In this document: positions 7,986 to 16,188 of the stretch, in pieces
Position numbering within the stretch: position 1 is the first letter of the stretch
Layout: each line of letters opens with the position of its first letter
Origin: a bacterium ADurb.Bin236
GTDB taxonomy: Bacteria; UBP15; UBA6099
Direction: 5' to 3'
Assembly: GCA_002069885.1 (NCBI GenBank)
Contig: MWCD01000041.1
Coordinates: 1-33,964, forward strand
DNA: 33,964 nt
The notes under the pieces: generated by a model
What the model was told of the DNA's origin: nothing
Seen by the model: only the letters and a program-made list of their open reading frames with translations
The model's database searches: none
Made by a program: the position numbers and the translations under genes

Positions 7986-9902
7986 ATGAAACATGTGGTG
8001 ATGGGAACAGCCGGACATGTCGACCACGGCAAGACGTCTCTGATAAAGGCGCTCACCGGGATCGACTGCGACAGGCTGGCGGAAGAAAAAGAGAGGGAGA
8101 TAACGATCGACATCGGGTTCGCGCGGATGGACGGCGCGGACGGCTCGGTGATCGGCGTGGTGGATGTGCCCGGACATGAGCGGTTCATCAAGAACATGCT
8201 CGCCGGGGTGTCCGGCATTGATTTCGTGCTGATGGTGGTGGCTGCGGACGACGGGGTGATGCCGCAGACGCTCGAACATCTGGACATCTGCAACCTGCTC
8301 GGAATCCAGAGGGGCATCATCGCGCTCACTAAGATCGACCTAGTCGAGCCGGACTGGGTGGAGATGATGGCCGAGGAAGTGAGCGAGGCGATGATGGGGA
8401 CGTTCATGGAGGGAGCGGCGGTGTGTCCGGTGTCTTCTGCGGACGGACGCGGAATCGAGGCGCTGGCCGAGACGATTCGAGGCGTGGCTTCGCAGGTTGT
8501 CCCGCGCAACGAGTGGGGTCTAGCCCGGCTGCCGGTGGACAGGGCGTTCACGATGAAGGGCGCGGGCGCGGTGGTAACGGGCACGCTGATCTCCGGAACC
8601 ATCCGGCTGGATCAGGAACTTGAGTTGCTGCCGCAGGGCCGCCCGGCGCGAATCAGACAAATACAGTCTCACGGAAAAAAGTCGGCAGAGGCGGGAGCCG
8701 GGAGGCGGGTCGCCGTCAATATCGTCGGGGTGGATGTCGGCGATATATCGCGCGGAGACGTGCTGGCGCAGCCGGGCGCGGCGACGGCGGCGCTAACCAT
8801 AGACGCGGCGGTGCGCGCCGTGCCGAGGCTCTCGCGCCCGTTGAAAAACAGGTCTCGCGTCAGAGTTCACATCGGCGCTCAGGAGCTTTTCGGACGCCTG
8901 TCTCTTCTCGACTGCGAGAAAGTAGAGTCCGGCGGCGAGGCGCTGGCCAGAATAAGGCTGGACTCCCCGGCGGTGTGCGCTCACAAGGACGCTTTCATCA
9001 TCAGGTCTTTCTCCGCGCAGGAAACAGCCGGCGGCGGCGTCGTTCTGGATGCCGCGCCCAACCTGAAACGCAGACCCAAAGAAGAGATATGCGCGGACCT
9101 GCGCAAAAAAATGAGCGGCAGCTCGGAGGACTCCGTCGAGCAGGCCGTCAGCGACTTCGGCCTAGCCGCCCCTGAAACCAAAGAAATCTCCGTGAAAATC
9201 AACATGGACCCGGAAACAGTTTCCGAACTGGCCCGGTCGCTTGTCTCCGCAGGCAGGCTGGTCGAGGCTCCGGAACCGGGCAGACTGATCTCCGCGCCCG
9301 CGCTCGAACGCTTCAAGAGCGAAATCATATCTAGGATGAAGGAATATTTTGGGTTGTTTCCGAAAAAACCGTGGGTGTCGCGAAGGGAACTCAAAACGAA
9401 ATATTTCGGGAAAACCGATAATAAGGTTTACGAGTATGCGCTGGAAGCGTTGGAGAAGGAAGGACGCGCGCGCGCATCGGTCTCCGAGCGGGGAGTAAGG
9501 CACGCAGAAGGCAGCGAGGCGGCGCTGGCGGAAGAGGCGCGGCTGCGCGAGGAGATTTCCGCCATTTACACCGAAAAACAGTTCAACGCGCCGGACGCAG
9601 ACGAGGTCGCCGCCGCGATCAAATCCGCCGCGCTGGACATCGGCGAGGTGTACAACACTCTCGTCGAAGCCGGGACGCTGGTGAAGCTCGGCCCGCGCGC
9701 GTTCCTTCACGCGGACGCCGTCGAAAAGGCCCGCGCCGCGATCATCGGACATCTTGAAAAAAATGGAAAGATAACCGTCGCCGAAGCGCGCGACATTCTG
9801 GGGACTTCCCGCAAGTTCTCCGTCCCGCTCATGGAATATTTCGACAGGGAAAAGGTGACGTTCAGGCAGGGCGACGAAAGGATAGCGTACCCGTTCAAAT
9901 AA
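7986..9902 (+). CDS. selB: selenocysteine-specific translation elongation factor SelB
   Basis: SelB is the GTPase that brings selenocysteyl-tRNA to UGA codons marked by a SECIS element. This 638-residue protein has GHVDHGKT (10-17), the switch region [17 protein letters not shown] (60-65) and TKID (115-118), followed by EF-Tu-like beta-barrel domains and a C-terminal region of winged-helix repeats (about residues 370-638) that in the family binds SECIS RNA. The length is normal. I prefer the ATG at 7986 over one at 7944 because it starts directly at the GTPase fold; the ribosome binding site is weak. Its neighbours are the selenium-supply genes on the opposite strand. selA, selD and selC are not in the window, so they must lie elsewhere if the pathway is complete. 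Confidence 0.95.
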   Translation: MKHVVMGTAGHVDHGKTSLIKALTGIDCDRLAEEKEREITIDIGFARMDGADGSVIGVVDVPGHERFIKNMLAGVSGIDFVLMVVAADDGVMPQTLEHLDICNLLGIQRGIIALTKIDLVEPDWVEMMAEEVSEAMMGTFMEGAAVCPVSSADGRGIEALAETIRGVASQVVPRNEWGLARLPVDRAFTMKGAGAVVTGTLISGTIRLDQELELLPQGRPARIRQIQSHGKKSAEAGAGRRVAVNIVGVDVGDISRGDVLAQPGAATAALTIDAAVRAVPRLSRPLKNRSRVRVHIGAQELFGRLSLLDCEKVESGGEALARIRLDSPAVCAHKDAFIIRSFSAQETAGGGVVLDAAPNLKRRPKEEICADLRKKMSGSSEDSVEQAVSDFGLAAPETKEISVKINMDPETVSELARSLVSAGRLVEAPEPGRLISAPALERFKSEIISRMKEYFGLFPKKPWVSRRELKTKYFGKTDNKVYEYALEALEKEGRARASVSERGVRHAEGSEAALAEEARLREEISAIYTEKQFNAPDADEVAAAIKSAALDIGEVYNTLVEAGTLVKLGPRAFLHADAVEKARAAIIGHLEKNGKITVAEARDILGTSRKFSVPLMEYFDREKVTFRQGDERIAYPFK

Positions 9903-9962
9903 ACCGGGAGTCAAAACCCCGGCATAACCCGGCGCGCGGAACGCGCGCGAAAGGCGGCTCCA

Positions 9963-10220
9963 ATGTTCGGCAGACTAGGACCTCTCGAAATAGCAATTAT
10001 AGCCATCGTCGCGATATTGATATTCGGCCCGGCGAGGATAGGCTCTCTGGCCCGCTCAGTCGGCGGCTCGTACTTCAAAGTCAGACACGAAATCGACCAA
10101 GTCAAGAAATCCGTGACCACGGACGTGGTGGAATCGATAAAAGAAAGCGGCTCCAAGCCTTCCGGCGAAGCCTCTAAGACGGCTGCCGCCGCGCCTCGCG
10201 AAACAGACGGCAAGGTTTAA
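9963..10220 (+). CDS. tatA: TatA/TatE-type twin-arginine translocase subunit
   Basis: An 85-residue protein with the TatA layout: a short start, one hydrophobic helix (GPLEIAIIAIVAILIFGPAR, about residues 6-25) containing the FGP hinge, an amphipathic helix (IGSLARSVGGSYFKVRHEID) and a polar Ala/Ser/Lys-rich tail. Tat exports folded, often metal-cofactor-containing, proteins; selenoenzymes such as formate dehydrogenases are typical clients. It follows selB after 60 bases, with AAAGGCGG upstream of the ATG, and is followed by a strong terminator, so selB and this gene may form one transcript. TatA and TatB cannot be separated with certainty at this length. Confidence 0.85.
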   Translation: MFGRLGPLEIAIIAIVAILIFGPARIGSLARSVGGSYFKVRHEIDQVKKSVTTDVVESIKESGSKPSGEASKTAAAAPRETDGKV

Positions 10221-10234
10221 AACCGCAACTTCAC

Positions 10235-10258
10235 GCGCGGGCCGCCGCGCTTTTTTTT
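10235..10258 (+). terminator. intrinsic terminator after tatA
   Basis: GCGCGG (10235-10240) and CCGCGC (10245-10250) flank a four-base loop, followed by eight T residues. Confidence 0.85.
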
Positions 10259-10260
10259 GA

Positions 10261-10289
10261 TTGACTTGCGCCCCTTTTCTGAGTACCAT
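10261..10289 (+). promoter_or_regulatory. candidate promoter for rex
   Basis: TTGACT (10261-10266) and TACCAT (10284-10289) are 17 bases apart, directly after the tatA terminator. Other AT-rich -10-like sequences lie closer to rex (10341-10356), so this assignment is uncertain. Confidence 0.4.
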
Positions 10290-10375
10290 TCAAGTATTGG
10301 AAATCAGAAATTGCATACTTGTCCGGCAGCCGTAGGAAATTAAATATTAGAATACTAAAAAAATTTTAACGGCGT

Positions 10376-10393
10376 ATGTTAAAATTTTCACAT
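10376..10393 (+). promoter_or_regulatory. Rex operator (autoregulation)
   Basis: The 18-base sequence ATGTTAAAATTTTCACAT is palindromic at all but one pair and fits the known Rex site pattern (TTGTGAA/TTGTTAA half-sites facing each other around an A/T centre). It lies just upstream of rex and covers an alternative ATG at 10392, so it argues for the start at 10413 and for repression of rex by its own product at low NADH/NAD+. Confidence 0.75.
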
Positions 10394-10412
10394 GGGTGAG
10401 AAGGTAAAAACG

Positions 10413-11075
10413 ATGGCGAGAAGAAAAAAGTACAAATTCCCAAAAACAACGATAGAGCGGCTGTCTTATTATTTCCGCGCGCTGGAAGACCTCTCAAAGC
10501 GCGGAATAGACACTGTGTCGTCTGAGGCCCTCGGCGGCAAGCTCAATATCAAATCGTCCCAGATAAGAAAAGACCTGTCATATTTCGGCGACTTCGGCAA
10601 ACGCGGCATGGGATACGACGTAAAGTACCTGCTCAAGGAACTGAAGTACATACTCGGACTGGACAGGGAGTGGTCGGTGGTGATAGTGGGAGCCGGGCAC
10701 ATCGGCGCGGCCATGGCGAACTATGACAGCTTCGGCAAGCGCGGTTTCAACATCGCAGCCATATTCGACAACGACGAGAAGAAAATCGGCAAGGAGATAA
10801 ACGGGACGCCGGTTTTGCCGTACGACAATTTAGACGATTTCGTAAAGCAGAATAAGATAGAGATGGCCATAATCGCCGTCCCCGCCGCCGCCGCGCAGGC
10901 TGTGGCGGACAAACTGGTCGAGAGCGGAGTGACGGCGATACTCAATTTCGCGCCGGTCGCCGTGCAGCTTGACGAAAACGTCCGCTGTCTATCCGTCGAC
11001 CTGACCACCAAGCTCGAAGCCCTCGCCTACTACATGAGCTACTCTCAGGACAAGCTCTGGAAGATATACTCCTGA
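10413..11075 (+). CDS. rex: redox-sensing transcriptional repressor Rex
   Basis: Rex binds DNA when NADH is low and releases it when NADH rises, controlling fermentation and respiration genes in anaerobes and facultative bacteria. The 220-residue protein has the N-terminal winged helix (TTIERLSYYFRALEDL, then the hallmark SSQIRKDLSYFGDFGKRGMGY near residues 48-68), the NAD(H)-binding Rossmann motif VVIVGAGHIGAA (89-100) and the C-terminal domain-swap helix. I chose the ATG at 10413 because GAGAAGG lies eight bases upstream; the ATG at 10392 sits inside the operator and has no ribosome binding site. Likely direct targets elsewhere include the alcohol dehydrogenase type of gene, but I see no clear second Rex site in this window. 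Confidence 0.95.
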   Translation: MARRKKYKFPKTTIERLSYYFRALEDLSKRGIDTVSSEALGGKLNIKSSQIRKDLSYFGDFGKRGMGYDVKYLLKELKYILGLDREWSVVIVGAGHIGAAMANYDSFGKRGFNIAAIFDNDEKKIGKEINGTPVLPYDNLDDFVKQNKIEMAIIAVPAAAAQAVADKLVESGVTAILNFAPVAVQLDENVRCLSVDLTTKLEALAYYMSYSQDKLWKIYS

Positions 11076-11076
11076 C

Positions 11077-11100
11077 GCGCGCAAGCGCGCCCTTTTTTTT
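11077..11100 (+). terminator. intrinsic terminator after rex
   Basis: GCGCGC (11077-11082), two bases, GCGCGC (11085-11090), then CC and eight T residues, just behind the rex stop codon. Confidence 0.85.
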
Positions 11101-11147
11101 CGACTCTCCCGGCTTTGCGCGGTGAAAAATGCGGGATAATATTTCCC

Positions 11148-12416
11148 ATGGAGAGATTCCGCGCGGGCGGCATTGAGGTTTGTTTCGGGGCGGGACGCCG
11201 CGACTGGCTGAAACTCAGCTACCCAGCGGACTACGGCCTGTTCGCGCGGGTCCAGTGGCGCGGGTTCGAGTTCGACTTCAATCTGAACGGTCAACTTAAA
11301 TGGGTCGGCGGCAAACCGCCAGCATGGCCGGACGCGCGCGAGAGGCTCAAACGCACCGCCGCAAACGATTTCGTGTACTACGCCGTCTTCGGGTACGAGT
11401 CCGCGCGCGCGCTGACGGGAGCCTACTACGTGCCGTACACCGGGCGCGACGACCCCGAAGTCTTCAACGAGCGGCCTTTCGACAGACTGTTCATCGGGGA
11501 GGCGCTCGCGGCTTTCGACTCTCTGGCGGACGCCGCGCGGGATATCTCCGCGTCTCCGCCTCCCGGCTCTCATCCGCGCGCCGTCGAATTTCTGTCGCTG
11601 GCGGGCCGCAACGGGCGCAATGCCCTCGCCGCGTCCGCCGAACGGCTGCGCGAAATCATCGGTTGCTCCGTGCCCGTTCTGCCCCCGGACGCAATAGAGG
11701 TCGATTACGAGGTGGTTCCGGTTGCGGTGGCGGACGGCTGTTCTTATCAGTGCGGTTTCTGCGGCTTCAGAGGGCCGGGGTTCAACGTCCGCTCCCCGGA
11801 AAACGTCCTCTCGCAGATAGACGCTCTGGCGGATTTCTACGGGGCCGACCTTGTCAACCACAACGCGCTGCTGGCCGCCGGCAACGATGCTCTCGCGGCG
11901 GGCGCTGAGACGATAGAGAGGGCCGCGCTCGCGGCTTATGAACGCTTCGACTTCGCGCGCTCTTATCACGACGGGGCGAGGCTGTTCATGTTCGGTTCCG
12001 CCGGGGCGCTGCTCGGCGCGCGCAAGGCCGACCTCAAAACGCTTGACGCTCTCCCTTTCGAGTCCGTCGTCAACGTCGGACTGGAATCGCTGGACGAAGA
12101 AACGCTGACGGCCCTCGGAAAGCCGCTCTCAGCTTCGGACGCCCGCGAGGCGCTTGCCCGCGCTTTCTCCATCAACTCTTCAATGAAAAACCTGCGCGTG
12201 TCTGTAAACTTCGTCGTCGGCGACGCCCTGCCGGAACGGCACTACGACGAGATAAAGGAAGCGCTCTCCGACCCCGCCCTCAGACGCGCCCGCAACACTG
12301 TCTATCTGGCTTCTCTCATAGGAGCTTCCCCGCGCAGGGACACCATACGCCGCCTCATGGAAATCAAACGCGCCTCCCGCGCGGATGTTTTTCTCTATTT
12401 GTTTCAAAGACTTTGA
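11148..12416 (+). CDS. radical SAM protein of unknown function
   Basis: A 422-residue protein with the radical SAM cluster motif CSYQCGFC (Cys198, Cys202, Cys205), which holds a [4Fe-4S] centre for cleaving S-adenosylmethionine. After it come typical barrel elements such as DLVNHNALLAAGNDAL, RLFMFGSAGALL and VVNVGLESLDEETLTALGKP, the last resembling the GLES-type strand of the Elp3/MiaB-like barrel. The motif is unusually far from the N-terminus: about 190 residues come first, including an aromatic-rich part (LKLSYPADYGLFARVQWRGFE begins there), which I do not recognise. There is no extra cysteine-rich C-terminal cluster. The ATG at 11148 fits the coding pattern; a start at 11115 is also open. 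It stands alone between the rex terminator and a repeat, so context does not show the substrate. Confidence 0.8.
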   Translation: MERFRAGGIEVCFGAGRRDWLKLSYPADYGLFARVQWRGFEFDFNLNGQLKWVGGKPPAWPDARERLKRTAANDFVYYAVFGYESARALTGAYYVPYTGRDDPEVFNERPFDRLFIGEALAAFDSLADAARDISASPPPGSHPRAVEFLSLAGRNGRNALAASAERLREIIGCSVPVLPPDAIEVDYEVVPVAVADGCSYQCGFCGFRGPGFNVRSPENVLSQIDALADFYGADLVNHNALLAAGNDALAAGAETIERAALAAYERFDFARSYHDGARLFMFGSAGALLGARKADLKTLDALPFESVVNVGLESLDEETLTALGKPLSASDAREALARAFSINSSMKNLRVSVNFVVGDALPERHYDEIKEALSDPALRRARNTVYLASLIGASPRRDTIRRLMEIKRASRADVFLYLFQRL

Positions 12417-12484
12417 AAAAAGCCGATGTCAAAACAGAAGTCTATGCCGCGCCTCCGGCGGCCAAAGAGATGCCTCCGGCGGTT

Positions 12485-12640
12485 CAAGGAAACTTTGGAA
12501 AGTTTCCTTGAAAATCCTTTCCCAATATCTTTTCACTTGATACGCTCCGAAGGCGGAGGCAACGCCCCGACTTTGGCGCTGGCATGAAACGTTTTGAAAG
12601 GGATTTTAAGGGAAAACTTTTTCAAAAGTTTTCCCTTAAC
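12485..12640. repeat. dispersed palindromic element, copy B
   Basis: About 155 bases between two convergent genes. The left end is a perfect hairpin (CAAGGAAACTTT, two bases, complementary arm; 12485-12510). The right end is the hairpin also present in copy A (AAGGGAAAACTTTT, two bases, complement; 12608-12637). The stretches next to them (AAAATCCTTTCCCAATATCT and GAAACGTTTTGAAAGGGATT) form a longer imperfect inverted repeat around a GC-rich centre. The C39-peptidase stop codon lies 17 bases to the right. It could serve as a bidirectional terminator, and its two-armed form is like a small non-autonomous mobile element. Confidence 0.8.
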
Positions 12641-12654
12641 ACTGTCCTGTGTCG

Positions 12655-13707
12655 TCAGGGATGTATCACAAGGGCGACGCCGCCGTGTCCGAAGAAAGCC
12701 CGGGCGAATTCGAGCCTAGGATACACAACGGCTTCGCCTGACTCCGGGGATGCGGCGTCGGGGTCGTTCACAATCATGTCGCCGTTAGTGGCGACGCCGC
12801 GCAATACCATCAGATGGCCGGAAGATTCGGCTTGCGGCTTCGCCGTCAGGTCCCCTTTCCGGTATGACACGCTGACAATTGCCGGAGAGCCGTTTCTGAC
12901 AACGCGTTCGAGGACGGCGAGGCTGTTGAATCTGCGGACACAGCCGTGCAAGCCGAACTCGGAGGCGGCGGCCACAAGAAACGCCCAGTTTCCGAATATG
13001 CGCGCGGAGGGGTCTAACGCGCGGCGGCCCACCTCGGCCACTTCAACCGGGACGCCCCAATAGCGCAGAACCATCGTTGTCGAAGTAGGCGCGCAGGCTC
13101 CGGCTTTGCGCATCTGCTCGTCCGCGACCGTCTCCGGATCATGCTGGCTCAGCCACGGAACGGCAATATCAAACGCTCCGCCGTCTGAGGCGTCGATTTC
13201 CGTTTGCCCTTCGGCGGCAGAGTCCGTCGCGCACAGCGTCAGCCGCCTGAGCGACGGCGTTCTGTCTCCGTAGTAAGACCTGAAATGAACGCGGCAGACC
13301 GCCTCGTCGAAATGCCTAGTTGCCTTGAGGATGTCCACATTCAGAGGCCCATACTCCGGATCGTCGCGGAACATTTTGAGTCGCTTTTCCGGCTTCCACA
13401 TGCCCAGCGTGTACCATACCGACCACTGCCCGCCGGACGCGCGGACTTTGAATTCGAACAGGAAAGATGAGCGTTCGGCAGCGTTCCCGTTCCATGTCAT
13501 GACAAGCTCGTTTGCGGACCGCGACAGAGCGAAAACCCCTGTTTCGAGGCATCCGCTTTCTGCGAACTGGCCCGCGCTCGATGCCAGAACCAGCCCGGAC
13601 TCTGTTGCGGACAGGTTTTCCGCCGAGCAACCATCAGGAACGCCGCGCGTCAGGTCAAGCTCGACCAGTTCGTGTTCGCCTGTAAATCTGACATTGCTTT
13701 CCGGCAT
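12655..13707 (-). CDS. C39-like (papain-fold) peptidase domain protein
   Basis: A 350-residue protein whose C-terminal half is a Peptidase_C39_2-type domain: FDIAVPWLSQHDPE, then GACAPTSTTMVLRYWGVP with the probable catalytic cysteine, SSGHLMVLRGV with the histidine, and MIVNDPDAAS with the Asn/Asp. The first 170 residues look like a beta-sandwich with WSVWYTLGMW, the layout seen in other stand-alone C39-like proteins. No signal peptide is visible, so either it acts inside the cell or the start is misplaced. I chose the ATG at 13707, as further upstream the frame runs through a hairpin (13780-13813). The substrate is unknown; there is no adjacent ABC transporter or bacteriocin gene, so a role in bacteriocin export is not supported. 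Confidence 0.75.
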   Translation of the reverse strand: MPESNVRFTGEHELVELDLTRGVPDGCSAENLSATESGLVLASSAGQFAESGCLETGVFALSRSANELVMTWNGNAAERSSFLFEFKVRASGGQWSVWYTLGMWKPEKRLKMFRDDPEYGPLNVDILKATRHFDEAVCRVHFRSYYGDRTPSLRRLTLCATDSAAEGQTEIDASDGGAFDIAVPWLSQHDPETVADEQMRKAGACAPTSTTMVLRYWGVPVEVAEVGRRALDPSARIFGNWAFLVAAASEFGLHGCVRRFNSLAVLERVVRNGSPAIVSVSYRKGDLTAKPQAESSGHLMVLRGVATNGDMIVNDPDAASPESGEAVVYPRLEFARAFFGHGGVALVIHP

Positions 13708-13779
13708 TCTCCCGCGCCGCCTTTCAGTTTCCGCTGAAGCAATTATACTCGCGCTTAAATGTTTTTTTCCATGAATTTG

Positions 13780-13813
13780 CGTGGAAACCGTTTTTTCAAA
13801 AAGGGTTTCCACG
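13780..13813. repeat. hairpin related to the dispersed palindromic element
   Basis: CGTGGAAACC and GGTTTCCACG enclose a near-complementary T-run/A-run with TTTCAAAA at its centre. The centre and outer GGAAA/TTTCC resemble the hairpins of copies A and B. It lies in the divergent region between the C39 gene and the exported-protein gene. Confidence 0.5.
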
Positions 13814-13831
13814 GAGCCCGCTTTGCCGCGT

Positions 13832-13861
13832 TTGGACACATCGGCAAAAAAAATGTAATAT
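13832..13861 (+). promoter_or_regulatory. candidate promoter of the exported-protein gene
   Basis: TTGGAC (13832-13837) and TAATAT (13856-13861), 18 bases apart, upstream of the gene starting at 13976. The leader would be about 105 bases. Confidence 0.35.
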
Positions 13862-13975
13862 CTTTATCGGGCGGCGCGGCGAAGTGTAAGGGCTGAGCCG
13901 TCCGGGGCATAATTGATAAAGACCGAGCGGCGCGGCCCGCCTTTTCTTCCGCCGCCCGCCGGGAGGCGCTTAGAG

Positions 13976-14719
13976 ATGAAAACGATAAAACTTCTTTTTG
14001 CGGTCTGTGCTATAGCCTTTGCGGCGTTGGCCGCCGGTAACTCCGCGTCGGCGGCGGATGAGAAACGAGTCATATCCGTGTTCGACTTCTTTCTACTCGA
14101 CAGGATACCGAGGGAGTCTTTGGCCAACACCGTAATCCCCGTCGGAGACAACTATTTCACAGCCGAGCGGTTCGGGCTTCAGAACACAATGTCGCGGATT
14201 TTCAACGCGGCGCTCGAAGACGTCCCCGGATACGAAGTTCTTCCCATCTGGGAGCGCTCGTATCCCGACCCCGGACTGGAAGCCGGGTTCAACTATTTCA
14301 GCGCGGGCGACGACCCGAGGGTCTTCTTCAACCTCGACGCTTTGGACTCTGCGACCGCCACATCTTCGGCGCATGTCTTGGCGGCGGGCGTCGTGCGCGA
14401 GCTAAAAATCAACAAGAACGCAAAACCGCCCCACGATGAAACGGTGAAGATGAAGATTTCAATCGTGCTGTACGACGCCGAAGAAGGGGAATTCCTGTTC
14501 TTCAACACATACGAGGGAGACACCGCCGGGACAAAGGAACAGGTGGACGAGGAGTCGCTGCCCGAACGAGACGGCAGGGTCCCAAGGGATATCCGCAGGT
14601 TTGCCGACAGCGAGGCGGGCCGCATTTTTATGTCCCTCGTCCCCGGCATGATAAAGGACGTTTCCGCCGCGCTGGAAGCGAAAACCGCCGAGCCTGCCGC
14701 CCCTGAAGAATCGAAGTAA
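13976..14719 (+). CDS. exported protein of unknown function
   Basis: I do not recognise this 247-residue protein with certainty. It starts with a clear signal peptide (MKTIKLLFAVCAIAFAALAA, probable cleavage after SASA near residue 28). The mature part begins RVISVFDFFLLDRIP and has VLAAGVVRELKINKN, then ISIVLYDAEEGEFLFFNTYE, then a Lys/Glu/Ala-rich tail. The order strand - FDF - later LAAGVVRELK - lVLYDAEEGEFL faintly resembles the CsgG/LpoB-like periplasmic fold, in which similar strands occur; that is inference only. The ATG at 13976 has GGGAGG upstream. It is followed by a terminator and appears monocistronic. Confidence 0.6.
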   Translation: MKTIKLLFAVCAIAFAALAAGNSASAADEKRVISVFDFFLLDRIPRESLANTVIPVGDNYFTAERFGLQNTMSRIFNAALEDVPGYEVLPIWERSYPDPGLEAGFNYFSAGDDPRVFFNLDALDSATATSSAHVLAAGVVRELKINKNAKPPHDETVKMKISIVLYDAEEGEFLFFNTYEGDTAGTKEQVDEESLPERDGRVPRDIRRFADSEAGRIFMSLVPGMIKDVSAALEAKTAEPAAPEESK

Positions 14720-14722
14720 TCC

Positions 14723-14776
14723 GCGCCGGCCCCGGCCCGCTTTCCGGCGCTATTTGTCATCGCGCAACGCGTTTTT
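14723..14776 (+). terminator. terminator region after the exported-protein gene
   Basis: A hairpin (GCGCCGG 14723-14729 with CCGGCGC 14744-14750) is followed by a second small one (CGCG-CAA-CGCG from 14761) that runs into TTTTTATCTTTTTT. Confidence 0.6.
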
Positions 14777-14879
14777 ATCTTTTTTGTTTACAACCCCGCC
14801 CAATTTAGAGTTAGAATAGCTCAGACAACTTGATATGGGCTTGCCCGGCAGGCCCATATTTCAACCCCGGAGGACGCCG

Positions 14880-16121
14880 ATGAAAATCGCCAAGGTCGAG
14901 TTGTATCACGTCCAGATCCCGCTTGAAAAAACATTCTACCCCACATGGATACCCGGATATCCGCAGACTCACAACTCTTTCACGCTGGTCAGGCTGGAAA
15001 CAAAGTGCGGCATTGAGGGATGGAGCGCTGGCGCGGCTATGGGCAGGGAGCGGGAAGGCCTAGGCGACCTCATCGGCGGATACCTGATCGGACTCGACCC
15101 GGAGGACATCCCTACGGCGAACCAGAGGCTCAAAGAGGCAAGCTACCTCGGCTGGCGCAACTACTGGATCGAGCCGGCGTTCTGGGACATCGTGGGAAAA
15201 AGCAAAGGCAAACCCGTGTACGAATTGCTGGGCGGATCGGCAAGACCCGTCGAAACATACATCTCCACCGGAGAGATGCGAGACCCCGCTCAACGCGCTG
15301 AACAACTTCTCGAAATGGCCGAGCGCGGCTTCAAAACAGCAAAACTGCGAGTCAAAAACATAGAGCTGAAAGACGACATCCGCCATGTCGAAACAGTCGC
15401 CTCGCGGGTGAGCGGCAAGCTTATCATGGGCGTGGACGCCAATCAGGGATGGCTTGTCACCATCATGGCTAGGATGCCCGCATGGACGCATGAGCGCGCC
15501 TATGAGTTTGCCGTCGCCTGCGCCCGCAACAACTTCCGCTGGCTCGAAGAGCCTCTGGATTCCCGCGACTATGACGGCCTAGCCGCTCTGCGCGCGAAAA
15601 AAACCGGCGTCCGCCTCGCAGGCGCCGAGCTTAACTACGGCTGGGACGAAACTAAGGTGATGATTGAGAAAGGCTGCCTCGACGCCTATCAGCCCGATTC
15701 GACATTCTGCGGAATCTCTCAGGCCAAACGCACGCTGGACGCCTGCCGCGAAAAAGGCCTCGACTTCTCCCCGCACACATGGACGAATGGCATCGGCCTC
15801 ATCATCAATATGCACCTGTGGCTGGCGGACGCGGAACGAAACCTGCCCCTTGAATACCCTCTCGAAGAGCCTTCATGGATCCCCCGCTGGCGGGACGGCA
15901 TACAAGAGTCCCCCATACTTCCGGATTCCGAAGGCAGGCTCGCGCCTCCCACCGAACCCGGCCTCGGGCTCCGCATCGACCCGGCCAAATTGCGCCGTTA
16001 CGGACGCCGCTTCTTCAAAATGACGGAACTCGGCCTAAAATTCAAAGTCGTCCGCGAAAAAGGCGTAAGCGAAGCCGTCAAACTTGCCAAACAGAAAAAA
16101 CAACTCGAACTCGAAAGTTAG
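14880..16121 (+). CDS. enolase-superfamily enzyme, mandelate racemase/muconate lactonizing type
   Basis: A 413-residue enzyme of the mandelate racemase/muconate lactonizing family, which abstracts a proton next to a carboxylate on an acid sugar or related substrate using Mg2+. Visible: the N-terminal capping domain beginning KVELYHVQIPL, KLRVKN with Lys155, the metal ligands Asp186 (GVDANQGW), Glu224 (WLEEPLDSRDY) and Glu250 (LAGAELNYGW), and His299 in FSPHTWTNG. The specific substrate cannot be read from sequence. The ATG at 14880 is preceded by CCGGAGGA; upstream is an 8-bp inverted repeat around 14833-14858 (ATATGGGC/GCCCATAT) in the leader. The C-terminal 30 residues are Lys-rich and longer than usual. 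No obvious operon partner. Confidence 0.85.
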   Translation: MKIAKVELYHVQIPLEKTFYPTWIPGYPQTHNSFTLVRLETKCGIEGWSAGAAMGREREGLGDLIGGYLIGLDPEDIPTANQRLKEASYLGWRNYWIEPAFWDIVGKSKGKPVYELLGGSARPVETYISTGEMRDPAQRAEQLLEMAERGFKTAKLRVKNIELKDDIRHVETVASRVSGKLIMGVDANQGWLVTIMARMPAWTHERAYEFAVACARNNFRWLEEPLDSRDYDGLAALRAKKTGVRLAGAELNYGWDETKVMIEKGCLDAYQPDSTFCGISQAKRTLDACREKGLDFSPHTWTNGIGLIINMHLWLADAERNLPLEYPLEEPSWIPRWRDGIQESPILPDSEGRLAPPTEPGLGLRIDPAKLRRYGRRFFKMTELGLKFKVVREKGVSEAVKLAKQKKQLELES

Positions 16122-16156
16122 CTCCCGCAGCCAGTCGCAACGCTCCGCTTAGAATC

Positions 16157-16188
16157 ATAAACAATATGATTTCGTTGCGATTGTTTAT
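16157..16188. other. inverted repeat between convergent genes
   Basis: ATAAACAAT (16157-16165) and ATTGTTTAT (16180-16188) flank 14 bases, in the AT-rich gap between the enolase-type gene and the kinase gene. Possible weak bidirectional terminator. The following stretch, 16225-16285, faintly resembles the dispersed element. Confidence 0.4.

Noticed and set aside
4524-9902. In-frame UGA (selenoprotein) in the window's genes
   Set aside because: All recognised genes reach their usual family length, and none ends early at a TGA with family sequence continuing behind it.
10392-10412. Start of rex at the ATG at 10392
   Set aside because: That ATG is inside the Rex operator and has no ribosome binding site; the ATG at 10413 has GAGAAGG at good spacing.
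12655-13707. Bacteriocin-processing C39 peptidase/ABC system
   Set aside because: There is no ABC transporter domain in the protein, no transporter gene nearby and no double-glycine leader peptide visible.
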